From Microbacterium oxydans (GTDB lineage Bacteria > Actinomycetota > Actinomycetes > Actinomycetales > Microbacteriaceae): a DNA stretch of 64,000 nucleotides. Shown one piece after another: positions 8,293 through 17,610 of the stretch. Numbering within the stretch: the first letter of the stretch is position 1; each line of letters opens with the position of its first letter. Location of the stretch: the NCBI RefSeq assembly GCF_000956525.1, contig NZ_JYIW01000022.1:153696-217695 (forward strand), given 5' to 3'. The notes beneath the pieces were generated by a model. The model was not told the origin of the DNA, did no database searches, and saw only the letters and a program-made list of their open reading frames with translations. The position numbers and the translations under genes were made by a program.

Positions 8293-9490
8293 GGCTGTCT
8301 CCTGTCGTCGCGATGCTGAGATGCACCTCTGTGCCGTTCTCGTCGCTGCGGACGCTGCCTGATCCGCCGGCACGTCGCATCCGTCCGATGATCGACTGTC
8401 GCACACCGAGCCGATCGTCGGGCACCTCGGCCAGATCGAAGCCCGTCCCGCGGTCGCGGATGAAGACATCGACCCCGGCGACGCTGCCCTCGATGTACAC
8501 CGAGATCTCGCCGCCCGCATGCCGGGCCGCGTTCAGCATCGCCTCGCGGGCGGCGGCGGCGAGCTCACCGCTCGCGCGTTCGGCCGAGAGCCCGGCGGAG
8601 ACCACCTCGATCCGCACGGGGTAGTCGAGCTCGAGCGCTCCGGCGAGGTCGCGCAGGTCGGTCGGCAGATCACTGTCGGCCGGCGCATCGCCGTCGTACA
8701 GCCACGCGCGCAGCTCGCGCTCCTGCGCGCGGGCGAGCCGAGCGGCCTCGCTCGACGCTCCCGCCCTGTTCTGGATCAGCGCGAGCGTCTGCAGCACCGA
8801 GTCGTGCAGATGCGCCGCCATCTCACTGCGCTGCTCCTCGCGGATGCGACGGGTGCGCTCACCGGCGAGCTCCCGCCAGCGGTGGATGAGCGTCGACGAG
8901 GTGACCGCGAGCACGCCAGCCAGCGGCAGCAGGGCGAGCAGGAACTCGACGCCACCGACCGCACGCGCCAGCAGCACCGCGAAGAGCGCGACCAGCAGTG
9001 CCACCGAGAGGATGCGCACGATGGTCGTGTGCCGCGGGCCGCGGGCCGTGTCGGTGCGATCGATCAACGTCGCCCACAGTCCTGCGGCGGTGGCGAGCAC
9101 GACGGCTCCCACCGCGCCGATCACGGCAGGGGGTTGCGACAGCACGCTGCCAGGAGTGTTGCCGAGCGTCAACGAACTCACGACGAGCGCAGCGACCGCG
9201 GCCGGCGCGAGCAGCATCCATGCGACCGGCACCCGGCGCGAGGGCGCCGTCTCGGCATCCGCCCACGGTGTGAAGACCCAGCACCAGGCGTACAGGAGCA
9301 CACCGGCACCCCCGCAGAGCGTGAGCGCGATGAACAGGGCGCGGATCATCCAGACCGGCACGCCCAGGTGCCTGGCGAGGCCCGCACTCACACCGGACAC
9401 CAAACATTCGCGGTCCCGCACGAGCGCAGGCCGTGGCGGCGGCGCGACACGGGTCGGGCGCGCGGAGACCGATGGCGCGGAGGAGGACAT
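8285..9490 (-). CDS. PspC-domain fused sensor histidine kinase
   Basis: A 401-residue membrane kinase. The N-terminus is a PspC domain (LVRDRECLVSGVSAGLARHLGVPVWMIRALFIALTL), followed by several transmembrane segments, then a HisKA_3 dimerisation helix with phospho-acceptor His in AAHLHDSVLQTLALI, and a HATPase domain with N-box EAMLNAARHAG and G1 box DRGTGFDL. This architecture occurs in actinobacterial envelope-stress systems. The ATG at 9490 was chosen; a TTG four codons upstream is also possible and neither has a strong ribosome site. Divergent from a second PspC protein 114 bp away, which is the likely co-regulated partner. Confidence 0.9.
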   Translation of the reverse strand: MSSSAPSVSARPTRVAPPPRPALVRDRECLVSGVSAGLARHLGVPVWMIRALFIALTLCGGAGVLLYAWCWVFTPWADAETAPSRRVPVAWMLLAPAAVAALVVSSLTLGNTPGSVLSQPPAVIGAVGAVVLATAAGLWATLIDRTDTARGPRHTTIVRILSVALLVALFAVLLARAVGGVEFLLALLPLAGVLAVTSSTLIHRWRELAGERTRRIREEQRSEMAAHLHDSVLQTLALIQNRAGASSEAARLARAQERELRAWLYDGDAPADSDLPTDLRDLAGALELDYPVRIEVVSAGLSAERASGELAAAAREAMLNAARHAGGEISVYIEGSVAGVDVFIRDRGTGFDLAEVPDDRLGVRQSIIGRMRRAGGSGSVRSDENGTEVHLSIATTGDSRG

Positions 9491-9604
9491 GTCGCAATCC
9501 AATCACCCACGGCACCGCTGAGGGGATTCCCGCGGACAAGATCAGGGGTCGCTCAGGGGTTCACCCCATGGTCGACGGCACCGCCGGGCGGACAGTATCG
9601 AAGC

Positions 9605-11200
9605 ATGACGATTCCGACAGCGCCTCCGCCTGCCGCCGATGCGACCGATCCGGCCGCCTCCGCCACGACGACGACCGCCCCCTCCCTTCCGGCAGAACGT
9701 TTCTTCCTGTGGGTCTCCGGCCTCGGCGTCGCACGCTCCGACGGCTGGCTCGGCGGTGTCGCCGCCGGCATCGCCGCCCGCCTGCGCATCGACCCGCTGA
9801 TCGTGCGCGGTGTGCTCGTGATCGCCGCCCTGTTCGGACTCCCCGCGATCTTCCTCTACGCCGCCGCCTGGGCGCTCCTGCCCGACGCGGACGGACGGAT
9901 CCACGCCCGCGACCTGCTCAACCGCGACTACGAGCCGGTGCAGCTCGGCATCCTCGCGATGGCCGCGATCGGACTGATCCCCACCGCCCCGCTGACCGGT
10001 CGACTCTTCGGCCTCGGCTACGAGAGCTGGTCGGCGCTGTCGGTCTTCAGCTGGATCGTCGGCCTGATCCTGGTGGGCGGACTGCTCTTCCTCATCGTGC
10101 GCGCTGCGAGCCGCACCCCGGGCGCCTCAGCGTCGAGCGTGTCGGTGGCTCCGACCGGCTCCGCGGCCCCGGATGCATCCGCGACCCTCGGCGGTTCGGG
10201 TACCGCCGAGGGCGCGGATGCGACAACTCCGACCGCCTTCTCCGCCGACGGGGTCTCCGGCTACCGCCCGTTCCCCACGGCTTCACCGTTCCCCGCCACT
10301 GAGCCGTTCGCACCCGACGCCCGACCCGCCGCACCGACGCCGCTGCCCTCCGGCACCACCGACCCCGCGGAGCTCGCGGCCTGGCGTGCCCAGCATGCGG
10401 CCTGGCGCGAGCAGGACCAGGCCTGGCGTCGACAGCAGCAGGATGCAGAGCGCGCGGCCCGCGAACAGGCTCGCCGCGAGCGGCAGGCGGTCGGGGCGAC
10501 CTTCGCCGCCGAGGCTGCAGAGCGTCGCCGCGTGCGCCGGGCGTCGAAGCCCCGCGCGAGCTTCGCACTCGTGGCATCCGTCATGGGGCTCGCACTCGCC
10601 GTCGGCGCCGGCGTCGGCCTGACCGGCGGCCCCACGTCTGCGGCACTCGGACTCCTCTGCGCAGCACTCGTGCTCGCCCTCGGCATGATCATCGCTGGTC
10701 TCCTGCGCCGCCGCAGCGGCTTCCTCGCCTTCCTCACCGCGATCACCCTCGCCGGCGGGCTGACGGCCGGGTACGTCGCGACCTTCGATGACCTCACCTT
10801 CGGATGGGCGTCGGTGTCGAACAACGAGCCCCAGCATGTGCAGCAGCCGTTCGGCGATCTGAGCATCACGCTCACCCCGCACGACGGCGGGCAGCGCCCG
10901 ATCGTGATCGACAAGGGCACCGGTCAGACCCGGATCGACGTGCAGCCGGGGGTCGAGCTCCAGCTGGACGCGACGATCACCTCGGGAACCGTGAGCTGGA
11001 TCCGCATCGAGCCGGACACGGGGAACATCCTCGACTCCGGCACCTGGCCGCTCGTCGCCGAACAGGGCGGGGCGCCCAGAGCGACCGAGAGCGCAGCGGC
11101 TGAGAACGCACCGGTCACCACTCGCCAGCCGGTCACGGTCACCCAGACCTCCGGCGACGTCTACGTCACGATCTACGAAGCAGCGGAGGACGCACGATGA
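9605..11200 (+). CDS. PspC-domain membrane protein, LiaF-like
   Basis: A 531-residue protein. The Pro/Ala/Thr-rich N-terminus is followed by a PspC domain (GVARSDGWLGGVAAGIAARLRIDPLIVRGVLVIAALF), further hydrophobic segments, a charged linker rich in Trp/Arg/Gln (AWRAQHAAWREQDQAWRRQQQD, likely helical), three more membrane helices, and an extracytoplasmic C-terminal domain resembling LiaF-type beta-helices (FGDLSITLTP...). LiaF and PspC proteins modulate envelope-stress two-component systems. It overlaps the next gene by ATGA and diverges from the PspC-kinase. Confidence 0.82.
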   Translation: MTIPTAPPPAADATDPAASATTTTAPSLPAERFFLWVSGLGVARSDGWLGGVAAGIAARLRIDPLIVRGVLVIAALFGLPAIFLYAAAWALLPDADGRIHARDLLNRDYEPVQLGILAMAAIGLIPTAPLTGRLFGLGYESWSALSVFSWIVGLILVGGLLFLIVRAASRTPGASASSVSVAPTGSAAPDASATLGGSGTAEGADATTPTAFSADGVSGYRPFPTASPFPATEPFAPDARPAAPTPLPSGTTDPAELAAWRAQHAAWREQDQAWRRQQQDAERAAREQARRERQAVGATFAAEAAERRRVRRASKPRASFALVASVMGLALAVGAGVGLTGGPTSAALGLLCAALVLALGMIIAGLLRRRSGFLAFLTAITLAGGLTAGYVATFDDLTFGWASVSNNEPQHVQQPFGDLSITLTPHDGGQRPIVIDKGTGQTRIDVQPGVELQLDATITSGTVSWIRIEPDTGNILDSGTWPLVAEQGGAPRATESAAAENAPVTTRQPVTVTQTSGDVYVTIYEAAEDAR

Positions 11201-11616
11201 GCACCGAGATGACGCCCCCGGCGGCACCCGCCGACCGGAACGACGAGACGACGCCGATCACGGAGACGCCGCTCGACGAGACCGCGCCCACCGACGTCGC
11301 CGAAGCGCAGCCGGCCCCGCCTGCTCCCCCGGCTTCGCCTGCAGCATCCGCCGCGGTCGCCGTGGAACCCACCGCGCCGCGGGTGCGCGGTGCGGCGATC
11401 ATCTGGGGTCTGCTGTTCGCGGTGATCGCGTTCGCCGGCATCTGGACGCTCACCGGCGACGACCGGCGTTCGGCGGCCGCCGATGCCATCACGACGCTCA
11501 CGCCCGGGACGGTCGTGGCCCTCGGGCTGCTCGCGCTCGGCGTGCTCGTGCTCGTCTCCGGAGCTGTCGGACTCGTCCGCCACGCCCAGCGCCGCGCCGC
11601 CGCCTCGCGGCCCTGA
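11197..11616 (+). CDS. Small membrane protein coupled to the PspC gene
   Basis: A 139-residue protein with a long acidic, Pro/Ala-rich cytoplasmic N-terminus (about 65 residues) and two transmembrane helices separated by a short loop containing TGDDRRSAAADAI, ending in RHAQRRAAA. No known domain is recognised. The ATGA overlap with the PspC/LiaF-like gene indicates translational coupling and a shared role in that envelope module. Confidence 0.75.
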   Translation: MSTEMTPPAAPADRNDETTPITETPLDETAPTDVAEAQPAPPAPPASPAASAAVAVEPTAPRVRGAAIIWGLLFAVIAFAGIWTLTGDDRRSAAADAITTLTPGTVVALGLLALGVLVLVSGAVGLVRHAQRRAAASRP

Positions 11617-11654
11617 CGCAGGTGCGCCGCCCGGCGCCGGATACCCTGGATCAC

Positions 11655-12416
11655 ATGGCGACTCAGGGACGGCGACCGGCGCGGCGCACCACCGGCGGCC
11701 CTGCACGCCAGGGCAAGCAGCAGGGCAAGGGGGCGCAGCCCAAGGGCAAGCGGACACCGGCCAAGGCCAAGGTCGTCTTCGACGCCCCGCGCGACGCTCC
11801 AGAAGAACCCCGCGTGTTCCGGCTCGCCACGGTCCCCGGCACGACCCCGGGCAAGTGGGTCGACGCCTGGAAGCAGCGGATGCCGCATGTGCGGCTCGAG
11901 CTCGTCCCCGTCGAAGCGGGAGCCGAAGCGGGAGTCGAGGCCGGTGACCGGCACAGCATCCTCGCCGACGTCGACGCGGCGCTGCTCCGCCTCCCGCTCG
12001 AAGACGACAGCCTGCACATCATCGCGCTGTACGACGAGGTGCCGGTCGTGGTCGCCGCGGCGGACTCGCACCTGCTCGCGGTCGACGAGCTCTCGATCGC
12101 CGACCTCTCCGGCGAGGTCGTGATCGTGCCGTCCGACGACGTGCTCGGGCCGATCGACCTGCCGGGCACCACGCCTGCCACCTTCGAGCCGTTGCCCACC
12201 GCCGAGGCGATCGTGACCGCGGCATCCGGTGTCGGCATCGTGATCGTGCCGATGTCGCTCGCACGCCTGCACCACCGGAAAGACGCAGGACACCGTCGAC
12301 TGCTCGACGGTCCGACCTCCACGGTCGCCCTGGTCTGGCCGCGCGATCGCACCACGCCCGACGTCGAGACCTTCGTCGGGATCGTGCGCGGCCGCACCTC
12401 GAACTCCTCGCGCTGA
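11655..12416 (+). CDS. Stand-alone LysR-type substrate-binding domain protein
   Basis: A 253-residue protein. Residues 1 to about 50 are a highly basic, Gly/Gln/Lys-rich tail (ARQGKQQGKGAQPKGKRTPAKAK). The rest resembles the periplasmic-binding-like effector domain of LysR regulators (FRLATVPGTTPGKWVDAWKQRMP...VELVP...ALLRLP...VVVAAADSHLLAVDELSIADLSGEVV). The winged-helix DNA-binding domain of LysR proteins is absent. The basic tail could bind nucleic acid, but that is inference. The ATG at 11655 is preferred over an upstream ATG at 11622 because the family-like basic tail begins there; no strong ribosome site precedes either. Confidence 0.7.
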   Translation: MATQGRRPARRTTGGPARQGKQQGKGAQPKGKRTPAKAKVVFDAPRDAPEEPRVFRLATVPGTTPGKWVDAWKQRMPHVRLELVPVEAGAEAGVEAGDRHSILADVDAALLRLPLEDDSLHIIALYDEVPVVVAAADSHLLAVDELSIADLSGEVVIVPSDDVLGPIDLPGTTPATFEPLPTAEAIVTAASGVGIVIVPMSLARLHHRKDAGHRRLLDGPTSTVALVWPRDRTTPDVETFVGIVRGRTSNSSR

Positions 12417-12489
12417 GACCGCGCACCTCGGGCGTCACGGGGCGTCACCCGCTTTCTCGGCGACCTCCGAGCCTCGATAGGATCGCCTG

Positions 12490-13206
12490 ATGGGTTCGCT
12501 TCTCTACGTCTGCGTGCGCCCGGAGCGCGGCGCGGCCGACGCGGAGCACGCGTCCTTCCGCCGGGCACTCGGTGCCGACGTCGTCGACCGACTCGACCTC
12601 CTCGACGGACCGCTCGATCCGGCCCGCCTGCGCGGCTACCGCGGCATCGTCGTCGGCGGCTCGCCGTTCAACGTCAGCGACGTCGAGAAGATCCCGGAGC
12701 AGTTGCGGGTCGAGGCCGACCTGCGCACGATCGCTCAGCGCGCGATCGACGCCGAGGTCGCCGTCTTCTTCACCTGCTTCAGCATCGGTGTGGTGACACG
12801 GATGCTCGGCGGCGACGTGACCACCGAGACACCGGAGGCCGCGAGCGCCACCGTGATCCGCACGACACCGGTCGGCGCATCCGACCCGGTCTTCGGCCCC
12901 AGCTCGCCCGCGCTCACGGTGTTCACGGCGCACAAGGAGAGCTCGGTGGCGCTGCCGGCCGGTGCCGAACTGCTCGCGACGAACGAGGACTGCCCCGTGC
13001 AGGCCTACCGCGTCGGCACGCACCTGTACGCGGCCCAGTTCCACCCGGAGCCCACGCCGCGCGACTTCGCCGATCGGATGACGTTCTACCGCACGACCGG
13101 GTACTTCGACCCCGACGAGTTCGACCACGTGCAGGATCAGGTGCTGTCGGCATCCGTCACCGAGGGCACCGCGCTGCTGCGCCGCTTCGCCGAGACCTTC
13201 GTCTGA
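12490..13206 (+). CDS. Class I glutamine amidotransferase-like protein
   Basis: A 238-residue GATase-1 fold protein, similar to the amidotransferase part of GMP synthase and its free-standing relatives. The nucleophile elbow is FFTCFSIGVV (Cys about residue 98), the catalytic His-Glu pair is in QFHPEPT, and the N-terminal GIVVGGSPFNVSD matches the oxyanion segment. No synthetase partner is adjacent, so it is likely a stand-alone glutaminase or gamma-glutamyl hydrolase-like enzyme. Substrate unknown. Confidence 0.85.
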   Translation: MGSLLYVCVRPERGAADAEHASFRRALGADVVDRLDLLDGPLDPARLRGYRGIVVGGSPFNVSDVEKIPEQLRVEADLRTIAQRAIDAEVAVFFTCFSIGVVTRMLGGDVTTETPEAASATVIRTTPVGASDPVFGPSSPALTVFTAHKESSVALPAGAELLATNEDCPVQAYRVGTHLYAAQFHPEPTPRDFADRMTFYRTTGYFDPDEFDHVQDQVLSASVTEGTALLRRFAETFV

Positions 13207-13219
13207 GCGTCCGGCTCGG

Positions 13220-13681
13220 TCAGTCCGATGCACGCAGCAGCTCGACGCGTTCCCGCAGATACGACTCCAGCGGCATGAACCCGCCGGCCGCGCTCCAGCG
13301 CACCGAGGGCACGCCGTCGATCGACGCGAGCGGACCGGATGCACCACCGGCATCCACCGCATCGACGTCGATCACACTCCACCCGACGTGCACGACCTCG
13401 CCCTCGTCGAATCCGCCGCGCAGCGCCTCCTCGCGTCGAGCCGCCCGCTCACGCGCTGATTCGGCGGTGTAGCCGCGGCGACCAGGATCCGCCGCACGCA
13501 GCACCTCGGCGGTCGCGAGCGCATGGGTGTCGGTCAGCAGCAGCACGCCGAGGTGCCAGGCCGCCCCGACCCGCACGATGCGCCGACCCCGCCACTGGGA
13601 GTCCCGCTGCTCGCCCAGCCCCTCCTTCGGGGCGCCGGCGAGATCCTGCACGGCCTGCGTCAGCAGAGCGGATGCTGTCAT
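13220..13681 (-). CDS. Conserved-looking hypothetical protein
   Basis: A 153-residue soluble protein of unrecognised family. It has a central beta-rich part (RRIVRVGAAWHLGVLLLTDTHALATAEVLRAADPGRRGYTAES), a charged helix (ARERAARREEALRGG) and a C-terminus ending in GGFMPLESYLRERVELL. The ATG at 13681 is chosen because GAGGAGG lies upstream at good spacing. Codon use is like its neighbours. It faces the amidotransferase gene tail to tail, 13 nt apart, and diverges from purU. Confidence 0.6.
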   Translation of the reverse strand: MTASALLTQAVQDLAGAPKEGLGEQRDSQWRGRRIVRVGAAWHLGVLLLTDTHALATAEVLRAADPGRRGYTAESARERAARREEALRGGFDEGEVVHVGWSVIDVDAVDAGGASGPLASIDGVPSVRWSAAGGFMPLESYLRERVELLRASD

Positions 13682-13795
13682 GGCAGTCCTCCTCGCGGCG
13701 CTTCGCGCCACCAGTCAGCGTATCCACTCGCCGCGGCGATTCGTCCGTCGGAGCGCTGGCACGGCAGAATCGAGGAACACCCCCGAGGAGCATCC

Positions 13796-14647
<852 letters not shown>

Positions 14648-14671
14648 CCGGACGCGCTCGGGTCGGGTCGC

Positions 14672-15061
14672 TCAGGCCGAGACCACGTCGACCGCGAGGC
14701 CACGGGAGGCCGTGACCAGGCGGGCATCGTTCGTCCAGAACTCGCGGCAGCCGCTGAGCTGCGCGGCGGCGAGGTGCAGCGCATCCGGAGTCTTCAGCCC
14801 GTGCCGCGCCCGCAGTTCGGCGGCGTGCAGGAAGACGGTCTCGTCGAGCTCGAGGTGCACCATACGTGCGTATGCGGACAGGAGTCTCGAACGCGTCTCG
14901 AGATCTCCGTCGCGCAGCGGCTTGATGAGGCACTCGTGCAGCACGAGCGGACTCACCGCGATCCGGTCGTCGGTCCGCGCCAGCGCCTGTCGAACGCGAT
15001 CGCCCGCCTCCCCTCGGTCCTCGAGGGCGTAGATGAGGATGCAGGCGTCGAGGGAGATCAC
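14672..15061 (-). CDS. PIN-domain toxin (VapC-like ribonuclease)
   Basis: A 129-residue PIN domain. The acidic metal-binding residues are visible as Asp in ISLDACILIYALE (residue 5), Glu in LHECLIKP, Asp in KTPDALHLAAA and Asp in FWTNDARL, so the nuclease centre looks intact. The GTG start at 15061 overlaps the antitoxin stop by 4 nt (GTGA), the classical toxin-antitoxin arrangement. VapC toxins cleave tRNA or rRNA; the target here cannot be read from sequence. Confidence 0.88.
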   Translation of the reverse strand: MISLDACILIYALEDRGEAGDRVRQALARTDDRIAVSPLVLHECLIKPLRDGDLETRSRLLSAYARMVHLELDETVFLHAAELRARHGLKTPDALHLAAAQLSGCREFWTNDARLVTASRGLAVDVVSA

Positions 15062-15315
15062 TCCCAGGCGTCCCTGAGCTCGCGGATCTGCGCTTCGATG
15101 TCGTCGGCGGAGCGGGCGAGGCGATCCGGGAGCGGGTTCGCGTCGATCCACTCCACGAGGGCCGGTCCGGTGAGCGGCACGTCGACTGCGGTGATGGGTG
15201 TGATCTGCGCCACGGGAACTCCCCTGTTCGTGATGACGACCTCGATCCCCGAGCGCGCATCGGCGATCAGACGGGACAGATTGTTCCGCGCATCCAACAC
15301 GCTGTAGGTCGACAT
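15058..15315 (-). CDS. Phd/YefM-family antitoxin (VapB-like)
   Basis: An 85-residue antitoxin. The N-terminal DNA-binding Phd/YefM fold is clear (MSTYSVLDARNNLSRLIADARSGIEVVITNRGVPVAQITP), and the C-terminal region (ARSADDIEAQIRELRDAWE) should wrap the toxin. The upstream gene of a VapC-like pair. A perfect 7+7 palindrome 10 bp upstream of the ATG is the likely autorepression site. Confidence 0.88.
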   Translation of the reverse strand: MSTYSVLDARNNLSRLIADARSGIEVVITNRGVPVAQITPITAVDVPLTGPALVEWIDANPLPDRLARSADDIEAQIRELRDAWE

Positions 15316-15325
15316 GACGCCATCC

Positions 15326-15343
15326 TAGCCAGATACCTGGCTA
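15326..15343. promoter_or_regulatory. Palindromic operator candidate of the toxin-antitoxin pair
   Basis: TAGCCAG-ATAC-CTGGCTA: perfect 7-bp arms around a 4-bp spacer, ending 10 bp before the antitoxin ATG. Position and symmetry fit binding by a Phd/YefM dimer. Confidence 0.65.
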
Positions 15344-15353
15344 ACCGGATGGT

Positions 15354-16397
15354 TCATTCCACAGGCACCCCGGCGACCAGCTCGGCGAACGCCTCAGCGG
15401 CCGAGCCCGCGCGCGCGAGCGGGGCAGCCTGCCCCATCCACAGCGACTGCAGCTCGCCGAGCTCCTGTCGGCCGGCAGCCGTGCGGAACAGCCCGGTGAG
15501 CCAGTTCTGCATCGGGAACGGCGCGATCGTGCCGCTCGCCTCGATGGCCCGGACCGCACGGTTGCGCACGCCGCGTGCGAGCCGACCGCTCATCGCCTTG
15601 GTGAGCACCGTGCCGTCAGCCGGGGTCCGCCGGATCGCCTCGCGGTGCGCGTCGTTCACGGCCGACTCCGGGGTGACGAGAAAGGCGGTGCCGACCTGTA
15701 CCGCCTCGGCGCCGAGCGCGAACGCGGCGGCGACCCCGCGGCGATCCGCGATGCCGCCGGCGGCGATCACCGGCACGTCGACCGCATCGACGACCTGCGG
15801 CACGAGCGCGAAGGTGCCGACCAGCGAATCCTCGGCGGGACGCACGAACGACACACGGTGTCCGCCGGCCTCGAACCCGGTCGCCACGACCGCATCGACG
15901 CCGCCGTCTGCCAGTGCCACGGCCTCTGCCACCGTCGTGGCGGTGCCGACGACGCGGATGCCACGGCGATGCGCCTCCTCGACGACCGCACCGGAGGGCA
16001 CACCGAACACGACGCTGAGCACAGCCGGCGCGACGTCCCAGATCGCGTCCAGCTGCTCCTCGTGCGATGGGATGTACTGCTCGGGCCTGGCCGGCATCTC
16101 GACACCGACCGCGTCGTAGAACGGCTGCAGTGCCTGCGCGAAGATCATGTGCTGTGCGTTCGGAACGACCTCGTCGCCGGTCGGCACCCAGATGTTGAGT
16201 GCGAACGGCCGCGAGGTGGCTGCGCGCAGCTCGGCGCCGGTCCGGCGGATCCGATCGCCGTCGTAGCCATAGAGCCCGAACGATCCGAGGCCGCCTGCGT
16301 CGCTCACCGCCGCAGTGAGCGGCACGGAGGACAAGCCGCCGAAGGGGCCGAGGACGATCGGATGCTCGATGCCGAACAGCGCACGCAGATCACTCAT
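15354..16397 (-). CDS. Nitronate monooxygenase (NPD family flavoprotein)
   Basis: A 347-residue FMN-dependent TIM-barrel enzyme. It has the N-terminal GIEHPIVLGPFGGLSS, the barrel strand VSVVFGVPSG, the GTATTVAEA strand, the catalytic-His segment ATGFEAGGHRVSF, and the phosphate-binding VPVIAAGGIADRRGVAAAFALGAEAVQVGTAFL. It oxidises alkyl nitronates or related compounds. A single-gene unit convergent with the DUF6412 gene region and separated from the toxin-antitoxin promoter by about 10 bp beyond the palindrome. Confidence 0.9.
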   Translation of the reverse strand: MSDLRALFGIEHPIVLGPFGGLSSVPLTAAVSDAGGLGSFGLYGYDGDRIRRTGAELRAATSRPFALNIWVPTGDEVVPNAQHMIFAQALQPFYDAVGVEMPARPEQYIPSHEEQLDAIWDVAPAVLSVVFGVPSGAVVEEAHRRGIRVVGTATTVAEAVALADGGVDAVVATGFEAGGHRVSFVRPAEDSLVGTFALVPQVVDAVDVPVIAAGGIADRRGVAAAFALGAEAVQVGTAFLVTPESAVNDAHREAIRRTPADGTVLTKAMSGRLARGVRNRAVRAIEASGTIAPFPMQNWLTGLFRTAAGRQELGELQSLWMGQAAPLARAGSAAEAFAELVAGVPVE

Positions 16398-16466
16398 GCT
16401 TCGAGGCTACGCCCGGCCGCGGGCCCAGCGGCCGGTGCTACCCTCGCAGGAGAGAGGGAGACGCAC

Positions 16467-16739
16467 ATGAGCGAGTGGTTCGGGCAGATGCTGAGCATCG
16501 TGCTGACCGCGCTCGGTCTCGTCTCCGTCCCCGACGCCGCGGCCCTGGGCCTCGCGATCGCCCTGCTGGCGGTGACGGCCCTCACGCTCGCGCTGGTGCT
16601 GAGTCTGCACTCCGCCACCGCCAGCAGCGCGCCGCATCCCTGGCGCGCGATCGACGCCTCCACCCTCCTCTCGCAGAGTGATCCGGATGCCGCAGGGCAC
16701 CCGCGTCCGCGAGCGCCGGGAGTCGCGACCGCCGCGTAG
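16467..16739 (+). CDS. DUF6412-like small membrane protein
   Basis: A 90-residue protein with two hydrophobic helices close to the N-terminus (MLSIVLTALGLVSVP and ALGLAIALLAVTALTLALVLSL) and a polar tail (HPWRAIDASTLLSQSDPDAAGHPRPRAPG). This fits the DUF6412 family, which in related actinobacteria sits directly before a YidC/Oxa1 gene, as here. The ATG at 16467 has the purine-rich AGAGAGGGAG ribosome site. Confidence 0.75.
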   Translation: MSEWFGQMLSIVLTALGLVSVPDAAALGLAIALLAVTALTLALVLSLHSATASSAPHPWRAIDASTLLSQSDPDAAGHPRPRAPGVATAA

Positions 16740-16818
16740 TCCTGTCGACGGAACCTCCGTTCCGACCGGGATCGCGCGGCATTCGCCGACCCATCCCGAC
16801 CTCTCGAACGGACACCCA

Positions 16819-17610
16819 ATGGACCCCTTTGCCCTCCCACCGCTGACCGCCCTGCTCGACGCCGCCTACGGCGCCCTGGCCGGCCTCTCCACCCTGCTCG
16901 AACCCTTCGCCGGCGGCGCGGCATCTGCTGCGGCCGTCATCCTCGTGACGCTCCTCGTGCGCGCACTACTCATCCCCGTCGGCTTCTCGCAGGCCAAGGC
17001 AGAGCAGACCAGAGCCCGTCTCGCTCCTCGCCTGCGCGAACTGCAGCGCCGACACAAGAAGAACCCGGAGCGGTTGCAGCGCGAGACGCTCGAGCTGTAC
17101 CGGTCGGAGAACACCTCGCCCTTCGCCGGGATGCTGCCGGTGCTCGCGCAGGCGCCGGTGGTCGGCATCCTCTACACGCTGTTCATCCGTCCCGAGATCG
17201 CCGGGCATCCGAACGACCTGCTCACCCATGACCTGTTCGGCGCACCATTGGGCACGAGCCTGGTGTCGGCGCTGTTCGGCGGTACGGCGACGCCGGCCAC
17301 GTTCCTGGTCTTCGGTGTGCTGCTCGTCATCATGCTCGTCGTCGCCGAGATCACGCGTCGCGTGTTCCGTCCGGCGCCGGTCGAGGGCGACTCGCCGCTG
17401 AACTCGCCGACGATGCTGCGGGTGATGAGCGCGATGCACTACGTGACCGCCGTGTTCGCGGCGTTCGTGCCGCTCGCCGCCGCGCTCTACCTCACGGTCA
17501 CCGTGATCTGGACGCTCGTGCAGCGCGCGCTGCTGCGCCGCCGCTACCCGCTGCCGACGACCGCGGTCGCCGCGAACCGAACCCCTGCGCCGAAGCGCGT
17601 GGCAGCCTGA
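16819..17610 (+). CDS. YidC/Oxa1 family membrane insertase
   Basis: A 263-residue insertase of the compact Gram-positive type, without the large periplasmic domain. It has the first core helix (AAVILVTLLVRALLIPVGFSQAKAEQ), the cytoplasmic hairpin (RARLAPRLRELQRRHKKNPERLQRETLELYRSENTSPFAGMLPVLAQAPVV) and further helices. The conserved arginine of the hydrophilic groove is in LLVRALLIP. The primary yidC of actinobacteria lies near rpmH; this copy, paired with DUF6412, is therefore probably a second, accessory insertase. Starts 79 nt after DUF6412. Confidence 0.88.
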   Translation: MDPFALPPLTALLDAAYGALAGLSTLLEPFAGGAASAAAVILVTLLVRALLIPVGFSQAKAEQTRARLAPRLRELQRRHKKNPERLQRETLELYRSENTSPFAGMLPVLAQAPVVGILYTLFIRPEIAGHPNDLLTHDLFGAPLGTSLVSALFGGTATPATFLVFGVLLVIMLVVAEITRRVFRPAPVEGDSPLNSPTMLRVMSAMHYVTAVFAAFVPLAAALYLTVTVIWTLVQRALLRRRYPLPTTAVAANRTPAPKRVAA

